From: Terrimicrobiaceae bacterium
GTDB lineage: Bacteria > Verrucomicrobiota > Verrucomicrobiia > Chthoniobacterales > Terrimicrobiaceae
NCBI GenBank assembly: GCA_018402345.1
Contig: JAGYIV010000013.1
Location: 1 to 60,078 of the forward strand
Reading direction: 5' to 3'
DNA: 60,078 nt
Position numbers and translations under genes: made by a program. Below the pieces are notes generated by a model. That model ran no database searches, had not been told where the DNA came from, and saw only the letters and a list, made by a program, of their open reading frames with translations. How positions within the stretch are numbered: the first letter of the stretch is position 1; each line of letters begins with the position of its first letter. Of this stretch, positions 53,654 through 60,078 are shown piece after piece.

Positions 53654-54754
53654 ATGCCCTCTGAACTCATTCCTTCCGACTATGTGATCTGGCTTACGGA
53701 GATCAAAACCCGCATCCAGTCTGCCCGCAGTCGCGCCGCTCTGGCCGTGAATTCCGAGGTAGTGCGCCTCTACCACAGCATCGGGCGGGACATTTTGGAG
53801 CGCCAAACCCACCAAGGATGGGGTTCCAAGGTCATACCGAGGATCGCCTCCGACCTGAAAGACGCTTTTCCGGATATCAAAGGCTTCTCTGCCAGCAATA
53901 TCAAATACATGCGCTTCTTCGCGGAGCACTGTCCGCTCCCCACTATTGCGCAGCAGCCTGGCGAGTCATCGGCCGAGGCTCCTTGCCCGCGCTTTGGTCA
54001 GCAGCCTGCTGACCAGTTACCCTGGTTCCACATTGTCATCCTGCTCACCAAGGCAAAACCCACGGATCGCGAGTGGTATGCCGTTCACGCAGTAGCTGGA
54101 GGCTGGTCGAGGGATACCCTGAAACGCAACATCGAAACCCGCCTTAAGGAACGCCAAGGGTCAGCCATCACCAATTTCGCGAATCTTCTCCCGCCGCCCC
54201 ATTCCGCTCTGGCTCAGGAAACACTAAAGGATCCCTACAACTTCGATTTCCTCGGCCTTGCCGCCGATGCCCACGAGCGGGAGATTGAAAGCGCCCTCAT
54301 CCGCCACATCACACGCTTCCTACTCGAGTTGGGCACCGGTTTCGCCTTCGTCGGACGCCAGTTTAGGCTTGAGGTCGGGGGCGACGAGTTCTTCATCGAC
54401 CTGCTCTTCTACCACACCCGCCTGAAGCGTTATGTCGTCATCGAACTGAAAGGCTCCGCCTTCAAACCTGAGCATGTCGGCCAACTGAACTTCTACCTCA
54501 GCGCCGTAGACTCGCAAATCAAGGGCGAGGACGACCACCCCACCATCGGACTACTCCTTTGCAAGACCCAGAACCGCATCGTGGCCGAATACGCCCTGCG
54601 CGACACCACCAAGCCCATGGGCATCGCCGAATACCAACTCGTCCAGTCCCTGCCCGAGCCACTTCAGACCAATCTGCCTAGCATCGAAGAACTCGAAGCC
54701 GAACTCGCTGCAGATCCTCTCGCCGCCGCCCCCGTCGGCAACTTGCTGCCTTAA
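53654..54754 (+). CDS. YhcG/DUF1016 family PD-(D/E)XK nuclease
   Basis: 366 residues from ATG 53654 (MPSELIPSDYVIWL); the longer frame upstream runs through repeat R1. The DUF1016 N-terminal region (about 10-160: IKTRIQSARSRAALAVNSE, LYHSIGRDILERQ, GWGSKVIPRIASDL, GWSRDTLKRNIETRL) is followed by a PD-(D/E)XK nuclease: Asp249 in GDEFFIDLLFYH, Glu264-x-Lys266 in VVIELKG, and FKPEHVGQLNFYL. This family is often encoded beside type I restriction systems and in defence islands. A 21-bp perfect dyad lies within codons 114-121, in a segment (about 100-120) longer than usual for the family. Confidence 0.92.
   Translation: MPSELIPSDYVIWLTEIKTRIQSARSRAALAVNSEVVRLYHSIGRDILERQTHQGWGSKVIPRIASDLKDAFPDIKGFSASNIKYMRFFAEHCPLPTIAQQPGESSAEAPCPRFGQQPADQLPWFHIVILLTKAKPTDREWYAVHAVAGGWSRDTLKRNIETRLKERQGSAITNFANLLPPPHSALAQETLKDPYNFDFLGLAADAHEREIESALIRHITRFLLELGTGFAFVGRQFRLEVGGDEFFIDLLFYHTRLKRYVVIELKGSAFKPEHVGQLNFYLSAVDSQIKGEDDHPTIGLLLCKTQNRIVAEYALRDTTKPMGIAEYQLVQSLPEPLQTNLPSIEELEAELAADPLAAAPVGNLLP
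53995..54015. repeat. 21-bp perfect dyad inside the YhcG gene
   Basis: Arms TGGTCAGCAG and CTGCTGACCA around a single C. It lies in the poorly conserved linker between the DUF1016 helices and the LPW segment; it may be a trace of a small palindromic insertion or only chance. Confidence 0.4.
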
Positions 54755-54848
54755 AAATCAAGTTTCCTCCTCTTCCTGTGAATCCTGTTAAAAACGTCTT
54801 CTGATTCCAAAATCCAACATTCAAAATTCAAAATCAGCCCCACTCGTT

Positions 54849-55063
54849 ACCCGCCACCAGTTACTCGTTACTTTCTTAATCCACCCTCTTCATCCCGCAT
54901 GAGCGCCCACGGCAAATATCTCACCACACCCTCCCAAGCGCTTGATCTCCGCAACACCGCTCCGATTCTGAAAACTGAAAACTCCCTTAAGCTGACGTAG
55001 GTCTTAAACCGCTTCCCTCGGATTCTTAAAACTTAAAACCTAATTCTTAATTCTTAGAACTCC
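54849..55063 (+). repeat. Repeated leader block R2, upstream of dinD
   Basis: About 215 bp aligned without gaps to 55929-56143 at an offset of 1080, with about 14 differences. Its central 94 bp are identical to R1. The right part (GTCTTAAACCGCTTCCCTCG, then a run of TTCTTAAAACTTAAAACC-type words) ends 5 bp before the dinD start codon. Just upstream, 54806-54827 holds AAAATCCAACATTCAAAAT, which recurs inside the helicase gene. Confidence 0.92.
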
Positions 55064-55068
55064 CACCC

Positions 55069-55893
55069 ATGCCCTCCGAAACCACGCCCTTCGAAACCAT
55101 CCGCCGCACCAATCCGGCAGGTAACGAATTCTGGTCCAGTCGGGACTTTGCCAAAGTGCTCGGCTATGCAGACTATCGGAATTTCCAATCCGTGATCGAA
55201 TCCGCTCGCACCGCTTGCTTCAACAGCAGCCAGCGGGTGGAGGACCATTTCGTTGAGGTCACCGATATGGTCGAAATTGGCAGCGGGGCCCAGCGGTCGG
55301 TGAAAACCGTGATGATGTCCCGCTACGCCTGCTACCTTGTGATTCAAAACGCGGATCCAGCCAAGGAAATCGTCGCCCATGGCCAGACCTATTTTGCAGT
55401 CCAAACCCGGCGTCAGGAATTGAGCGATGCGGAAATCGAAGAGCAACGCAGGCTTTCCATCAGGTCGGAACTCCGGAAACACAACAGCCAACTGGCCGAC
55501 GCCGCCAAGGATGCCGGCGTTGTTGAACCCCGCGACTACGCGATTTTCCAAAACCATGGCTACATCGGACTCTATGGCGGGCTTGGTGCCCAAGACATTC
55601 ACCGCCGCAAGGGGTTGAAGCAGGGCGAGCAAATCCTCGACCACATGGGAAGCACCGAACTCGCTGCCAATCTCTTCCGTGCCACGCAAGCCGAGGAGAA
55701 ACTCCGGAGGGAAAGAATCATTGGCAAAGACAAGGCCAACACCGCCCACCGCGAGGTCGGGGCCAAAGTGCGCCAGACCATCCAAGAACTCGGCGGCACC
55801 ATGCCCGAGGAATTGCCCACTGCGGAAAGCATAAAAAAACTCGAATCCAAGACGCGGAAAACCCTCAAAGACAAGAATCCTCCACAAGATTAA
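55069..55893 (+). CDS. dinD: DNA damage-inducible protein D (DinD)
   Basis: 274 residues. N-terminal BRO-like/antirepressor part (WSSRDFAKVLGYADYRNFQSVIESA), then the DinD hallmark AHGQTYFAVQTRRQEL, EEQRRLSIRSELRKHNSQLADAAKDAGV, and YIGLYGGLGAQDIHRRKGLKQGEQILDHMG. E. coli DinD is SOS-induced and inhibits RecA filaments; homologues are frequent inside type I restriction loci. No LexA-type box was recognised in its leader, which consists of repeat R2. Confidence 0.95.
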   Translation: MPSETTPFETIRRTNPAGNEFWSSRDFAKVLGYADYRNFQSVIESARTACFNSSQRVEDHFVEVTDMVEIGSGAQRSVKTVMMSRYACYLVIQNADPAKEIVAHGQTYFAVQTRRQELSDAEIEEQRRLSIRSELRKHNSQLADAAKDAGVVEPRDYAIFQNHGYIGLYGGLGAQDIHRRKGLKQGEQILDHMGSTELAANLFRATQAEEKLRRERIIGKDKANTAHREVGAKVRQTIQELGGTMPEELPTAESIKKLESKTRKTLKDKNPPQD

Positions 55894-55928
55894 TCGATTC
55901 ACCCGATGACTTTTTCATCCTTTTCTTC

Positions 55929-56143
55929 ACCCGCCACAAGTTACTCGTTACTTTCTTAATCCACCCTCTTCATCCCGCATGAGCGCCCACTGCAAATATC
56001 TCGCCGCAGCCTCCCAAGCGATTGCTCCCCGCAACACCACTCCGATTCTGAAAACTGAAAACTCCCTGACGCTGACGTAGGTCTTAAACCGCTTCCCTCG
56101 GATTCTTAAAACTTAAAACCTAATTCTTAAAACTTAAAACTCC
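55929..56143 (+). repeat. Repeated leader block R3, upstream of the NERD helicase
   Basis: Gapless partner of R2, ending 6 bp before the ATG at 56150. In the 33-codon frame shared by R2 and R3 most of the differences change amino acids, so the block is probably not maintained as a peptide. Confidence 0.92.
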
Positions 56144-56149
56144 TTTCCC

Positions 56150-57910
56150 ATGCCCCGCTGGATTTACACCGCCCCGCCTGATTCCTGCCCCAAGAGCGAG
56201 CAGGCTGTCGCCGCGTTTTTCTCCGTGCTCGGGCCGGAGTTTCGCATCCGCTGGGGATTCCTCTACGAGGACAATGGCGGCGTATGGAGGGAAGGGGACT
56301 TCATCATCCAAGGCCCCGATGGACACATTCTCGTGGTGGAGGCCAAGGGCGGCCCCTGCACTGTGAATCCCACCACCGGCCGCTGGACAACTGCCGACGG
56401 CGAGAATCCCTTCAACCAGCTCGAAGCCGAGTGGAAAGGCGTGTTGAACCCCCTCCTCGCCGCGGCCGACGAGCAAGGGCATGGCACGCCCTTCGTTGAT
56501 CACGTGCTGGCGCTGCCGGATGTCACCATTTCGCCTGATCAACCCTTTTACCAAGGCCAACCCCGCTTCCGCATCCTCGAACAAGGCGACCTCGCCTCGT
56601 TTGAAAAATGGTGGACCGCCCGCTTCTCCGGCCGCCAGCTCATGTGCACCCCCGCCGAGGCCCGCCGCTTGTTCAACGGCCTCTACGCTGCCTCCGCGCC
56701 CGACGAGGCCAGCAGCCACACGCTCGATTTTGCCGAATCCCTCCTTGAGAAGCACACCCGCCAGCGCTTTGAAATCCTCGACGCTCTTGAGGAAAATTCC
56801 CAGCTCCTCGTCAGCGGCGGGCCTGGCACAGGCAAAACTTGGCTCGCCATCGAGCAAGCGCGCCGCTGGGCCAAGCAAAATCGAAAAGTCCTTTTCCTTT
56901 GCTACAATCTGGAGCTCGAAACCTACCTTCGCCCCGTCTGCCGCCGAGCCTCCTCTCGGATTGAGATATTCAGTTACGAGAGCCTCGCCGCCCACCTGCT
57001 CGGCGACATACGCCGCGCCTCGGAAATGACCACCGAGGAAGCCACCACCTACTTCGAGCAAACCCTGCCCAGCCTTTTGCACGACCATGTCCGCGCACCA
57101 GGATTCCAACCTCCCTACGACGCCCTCGTTGCTGACGAAGCGCAGGACCACAACACCGGCACGGCCGACTCCCCGCTCGGCCGCGCCGGATGGTGGAGCA
57201 TCTACTTCGGCCTCCTCAAGGAAGGCGCCGCCGCACCCGTCGCCATCTTCCACGACCACGCCCAGCGCCTCTCCCTGCGTGCCGGCGCGTTCGAGCCCGC
57301 CGCCCTGCGCGACAGCCTCCTGCAGCCCGTAAACCTCCGCCTGCGCCACCCCGTGCGCTACACCCGCCAGCTCCGCCGCTTCATCTCCCGGCTCAAATGC
57401 CCCGCTACCGAAGACCTCATCCGCGACTTTCACGGCACCCTACCGCTCCCCGATGGCCCTGAACCCGAGATTCACTCGCTCACCGCACCGCACGAAGAAG
57501 GTGCCAAATGCGCCCAGATCGCGAAAGAATGGATCGACAAAGGCCTCGCCAAATGTCACGAAATCGCCGTGCTTTACCCCTCCAGTCGCAACCCACCCGC
57601 TTGGATCGGAAAAATCCACGGCATCTCCTTCGTGGACACCTCAGCTCTGTCATCCACTGCCAATCCAAAATCCAACATTCAAAATCCATCATCCCTTTCT
57701 TCTCCCCCCACGCGCCACCAGTTACCCGCCACTCGCCACAGCGCCTCTATCGCCTGCTACTCCATCAACCGCGCCAAAGGCCTTGAGCGCCGCGCCATCA
57801 TCCTCACTGGTCTGCCAGCCTGGGAAGAATGCGAGAAAAACGACTACCAGGCCCGCACCTTCGTCCTCGGAGCCACCCGCGCCCAGCAATTGCTGGCTGT
57901 CCTGCAATGA
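56150..57910 (+). CDS. NERD nuclease-domain UvrD-like helicase, with an in-frame repeat insertion
   Basis: 586 residues. N-terminal NERD domain: Asp50 in REGDFII and Glu64-Ala-Lys66 in VVEAKGG are the nuclease-like residues. The SF1-type ATPase has Walker A GGPGTGKT (223-230), Walker B VADEAQD (327-333) and the C-terminal SINRAKGLERRAIILTG motif. Between about residues 498 and 534 the sequence becomes Ser/Pro/Asn-rich; its DNA (57664-57738) matches the intergenic block near 54806-54862. A piece of the repeat has therefore been inserted without breaking the frame, just before the last helicase motif. Overlaps the DUF1016 remnant by 4 bases. The segment 57506-57639 recurs at 59945-60078. Confidence 0.88.
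   Translation: MPRWIYTAPPDSCPKSEQAVAAFFSVLGPEFRIRWGFLYEDNGGVWREGDFIIQGPDGHILVVEAKGGPCTVNPTTGRWTTADGENPFNQLEAEWKGVLNPLLAAADEQGHGTPFVDHVLALPDVTISPDQPFYQGQPRFRILEQGDLASFEKWWTARFSGRQLMCTPAEARRLFNGLYAASAPDEASSHTLDFAESLLEKHTRQRFEILDALEENSQLLVSGGPGTGKTWLAIEQARRWAKQNRKVLFLCYNLELETYLRPVCRRASSRIEIFSYESLAAHLLGDIRRASEMTTEEATTYFEQTLPSLLHDHVRAPGFQPPYDALVADEAQDHNTGTADSPLGRAGWWSIYFGLLKEGAAAPVAIFHDHAQRLSLRAGAFEPAALRDSLLQPVNLRLRHPVRYTRQLRRFISRLKCPATEDLIRDFHGTLPLPDGPEPEIHSLTAPHEEGAKCAQIAKEWIDKGLAKCHEIAVLYPSSRNPPAWIGKIHGISFVDTSALSSTANPKSNIQNPSSLSSPPTRHQLPATRHSASIACYSINRAKGLERRAIILTGLPAWEECEKNDYQARTFVLGATRAQQLLAVLQ
57664..57740 (+). repeat. Repeat fragment inside the helicase coding sequence
   Basis: 57664-57685 is identical to 54806-54827 (22 bp), and CGCCACCAGTTACCCGCCAC further on resembles 54850-54865. 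It encodes the low-complexity TANPKSNIQNPSS and PTRHQLPATRHS stretches. Confidence 0.7.
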
Positions 57911-58170
57911 GTTCTCCTGCGCCGATACTCGACACCACCCGCGCAGGCATCCTTGCCTCGCCACACGACCGCGATTTGATCGCCGATCTGAAGGCCCGGA
58001 TTCAGTCCGCGCGAATTCTCGGGAGCCACAGGGTTTTCAGCCCAAAATGTCTGGCGGATGCGCCAATTCCACATTCTGCATTCGCAACCCGACTTTCTCT
58101 CACAAGTTGTGAGAGAAATCAAAAAATCCTTCCATTCAGGACTTTGGATGAAGTTGTGAATGCCGCATGA
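57907..58170 (+). pseudogene. Truncated DUF1016-type gene (second copy)
   Basis: ATG 57907 overlaps the helicase stop (ATGA). The first 36 residues (MSSPAPILDTTRAGIL, then DLIADLKARIQSAR) match the N-terminal helix of YhcG/DUF1016 proteins, compare EIKTRIQSAR in 53654-54754. After residue 36 the similarity stops abruptly and the frame runs through unrelated sequence and a long palindrome to 58170. The remainder of the nuclease is missing. Confidence 0.65.
58094..58118. promoter_or_regulatory. 25-bp perfect dyad upstream of the Schlafen-type gene
   Basis: Arms TTTCTCTCACAA (58094-58105) and TTGTGAGAGAAA (58107-58118) around one G, 48 bp before the ATG at 58167. No T-run follows, so it is more likely a protein-binding site or mobile-element end than a terminator. 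Confidence 0.5.
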
Positions 58171-59838
58171 TATCCCAGATGGTCACCACGCCCGAACAAT
58201 TTGAATCAATACTTGCCGCTCCGGAGGGCGCACGGTTCGAGTTCAAAACCGCCTCAGGTGGCTTCCATTTCGATTCTTTGATCGAATATTGCGTCGCCAT
58301 TGCAAACGAGGGCGGCGGCAAGATTGTCTTGGGAGTTAGCGACAAACGACCCCGTTCCGTCGTCGGCACGGCGGCGTTCGCCGAGCCCGGACGCACCGAA
58401 GCCGGTCTCCATGAACGGCTGGGGCACCGAATTCCGGTAGAAGAACTGCATCACGATGGCAAACGGGTCTTGATTGTTCATGTTCCGGCACGACTGCCCG
58501 GCACGGCCGGAATATCGGTGGGAGGTTTCTCAAGCGCGTGGGCGACGAACTCACCGGTATGGGAGATGCCGAATTGCGATCGATCTTTGCAGAGACCGGT
58601 CCGGATTTTTCGGCCGAACCTGCCCCTGCCACTCTTGGGGATTTATCTTCGGAGGCCATTGCCGACTTCCGTCGCCGATGGGCGAGGAAAGCGGAAAATC
58701 CCCGCATCGAGGGCTGGTCCGACCATGATACGCTGGTCAACAGCGAGCTGCTCGTGGATAGCCGGCCGCTGTATGGCGCCCTCATCCTTTTGGCACGCGG
58801 CCCACTCTCGGGAAATGCCTCGCCCAAGCCGAGGTGGTCTTTGAATACCGGTCCACTGAAGCCTCCGGACCTGCCGCCGAGCGGATCGAGTTTCGCGAGG
58901 GCTTTTTCCTTTTCCACGACCGCCTATGGAAAAAGATCAACCTCCGCAACGACCGACAGAGTTACCAAGACGGGCTCTTTCGCTATGACATCCCGACCTT
59001 CGACCAAACGGCAGTCCGCGAGGCCTTGCTTAACGCCGTGGCGCACCGGGACTACCGGCTGGGTGGCTCCGTGTTTGTTCGCCAATTCGCACGCCGATTG
59101 GAAATTGCCAGCCCCGGAGGATTCCCGACCGGCATCACGACCGAGAACATTCTTGACCAGCAGAGCCCCCGAAACAGGCGGCTATCCGAGGCCTTGGGAC
59201 GGTGTGGGCTCATCGAGCGCTCCGGCCAAGGGCTCAACCTCATGGTGGAATCGGCCATCCGGCAGAGCAAGCCACTTCCCGACTTCTCCGGATCCAACGC
59301 CCACGAGGTCCGGCTCAAGATCGAAGGAACCGTGCGCGATCCGAAATTCGTTCAGTTTTTGGAGCGACTTAGCGAGGAGAAGCTCCGTCATTTTTCCACT
59401 TACGACTTTCTGGCGCTGGACGCCATTGCCAAAGAAAGCCCTCTCAACGAAGCCACTCTCTCCCGCCTGCCTGGACTCGTTGAAGCCGGAGCCATCGAGT
59501 CCCAAGGCCGCGGCCGCGGCACCCGATACCACCTCTCGAGAAATTTCTACGCCACCCTCGGCAGAAGCGGAGCCACCACCCGCAAAAGAGGGCTCGACCA
59601 TGAAACAAACAAAGCTCTCCTGGAAAAACACCTCATTGATTCCGGAACCGGTGGCGCCCCCATGGCCGACCTTCTTCAAGTGCTGCCAGCGCTCTCAAGA
59701 GCCCATTTGAAACGACTGCTGGATGAACTCCGCACCGAAGGCAGAGCACATCTCACGGGCGAGAAAAGAGGAGCCCGATGGTCCTTCCCGAAGAACCGCC
59801 AATATGGCTCAACGAATCAGGTTGGAACTGGAAAATGA
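58167..59838 (+). pseudogene. Schlafen/AlbA_2-type ATP-binding protein, two frame breaks
   Basis: About 556 residues in total if two one-base losses are repaired. Frame 1 (58167 to about 58508): the AlbA_2/Schlafen domain FEFKTASGGFHFDSLIEYCVAIANEGGGKIVLGVSD. Frame 2 (about 58508-58790): NIGGRFLKRVGDELTGM, DLSSEAIADFRRRW. Frame 3 (about 58790-59838): LGKCLAQAEVVFEYR, the HATPase-type REALLNAVAHRDY and RRLEIASPGGFP, and a winged-helix-like C-terminus. Both breaks look like missing bases (58505-58511; GG at 58792-58793). This family accompanies restriction and defence loci. Pseudogene or sequencing error cannot be told apart here. Confidence 0.75.
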
Positions 59839-59944
59839 GCCATAAAACTCCATCCATAAACAAAAATTTGCCTGTAAATGATAGAGTTATATGAATACTG
59901 AAAGCGATCTATGTTCCATTCTGGAGCCATTTCCTCCTTCAAAT
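59839..59944. other. AT-rich spacer
   Basis: About 100 bp of AT-rich, non-coding sequence between the Schlafen-type gene and the helicase duplicate; nothing recognisable. Confidence 0.5.
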
Positions 59945-60078
59945 AAATGCGCCCAGATCGCGAGGGAATGGATCGACAAAGGCCTCGCCAAATGTCACGA
60001 AATCGCCGTGCTTTACCCCTCCAGTCGCAACCTGCCAGCTTGGATCGGAAAAATCCACGGCATCTCCTTCGTGGACAC
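59945..60078 (+). pseudogene. Second copy of a helicase segment (cut by window edge)
   Basis: Matches 57506-57639 of the NERD helicase gene at an offset of 2439 with about five differences, and reads CAQIAREWIDKGLAKCHEIA onwards in the same frame. No start codon, Walker A or NERD part precedes it, so the copy is 5'-truncated. The window stops just before the point at which the first copy carries the repeat insertion. Confidence 0.88.

Noticed and set aside
54905-55010. 33-codon upstream peptide in R2 and R3
   Set aside because: Most differences between the two copies change amino acids, so there is no sign of selection on a peptide.
53468-56143. R1-R3 as a CRISPR array or integron attC sites
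   Set aside because: Copies are spaced by whole genes, are 94-215 bp long, lack spacers and show no integrase or attC-like R/L boxes.

Overview
The window is GC-rich DNA that most resembles a Verrucomicrobiota (PVC superphylum) chromosome. This is inferred from six formylglycine-type sulfatases, a prepilin-like secreted protein with the PVC-typical N-terminus and C-terminal DG motif, a SecG with a long Pro/Thr/Ala tail, a TIGR03435-type domain and an Agl23-like (TIGR03663) membrane protein. Very few start codons have a recognisable Shine-Dalgarno sequence. No rRNA, tRNA or CRISPR array was seen.

Region 1 (1-4783): the tail of a ThuA-like gene, an MFS transporter with a broken frame, and a convergent, translationally coupled pair (Agl23-like membrane protein, ApbE flavin transferase). 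Region 2 (4.9-36.5 kb) is a polysaccharide-utilisation region. It holds six secreted-type sulfatases, two GH5-like glycosidases, a LacI regulator, a pseudopilin, an esterase, a thioredoxin/TIGR03435 fusion and a tight ATGA-overlapping operon (GH5, GPH sugar symporter, sialate O-acetylesterase-like, GH2, GH78) that ends in an intrinsic terminator. Together these enzymes would desulfate, deacetylate and depolymerise a sulfated, probably mannose- and rhamnose-containing glycan and import the products. The region is heavily rearranged: an IS1182-type element separates the LacI gene from the next sulfatase, two families of multi-hairpin repeats are scattered through it, and gene fragments and a hybrid remnant mark past duplication and deletion of sulfatase-GH5 modules.

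Region 3 (36.9-52.2 kb) is ordinary housekeeping: 8-oxoguanine glycosylase, glycosyltransferase, secG, panC, nadB, kup, mutS, a rhodanese, dgt, a WYL regulator and a secreted protein.

Region 4 (52.4 kb to the end) looks like a genome-defence or restriction-associated island. It has two unknown coupled genes, a YhcG/DUF1016 nuclease, a DinD protein, a NERD-domain UvrD-like helicase, a truncated second DUF1016 gene and a Schlafen/AlbA-type ATPase with two frame breaks. Near-identical non-coding blocks precede the successive genes, part of one block lies in frame inside the helicase, and a second copy of a helicase segment closes the window.

Six single-base frame breaks occur in long, otherwise intact genes. 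Several are one base short in a homopolymer, so residual sequencing error must be excluded before they are treated as pseudogenes.
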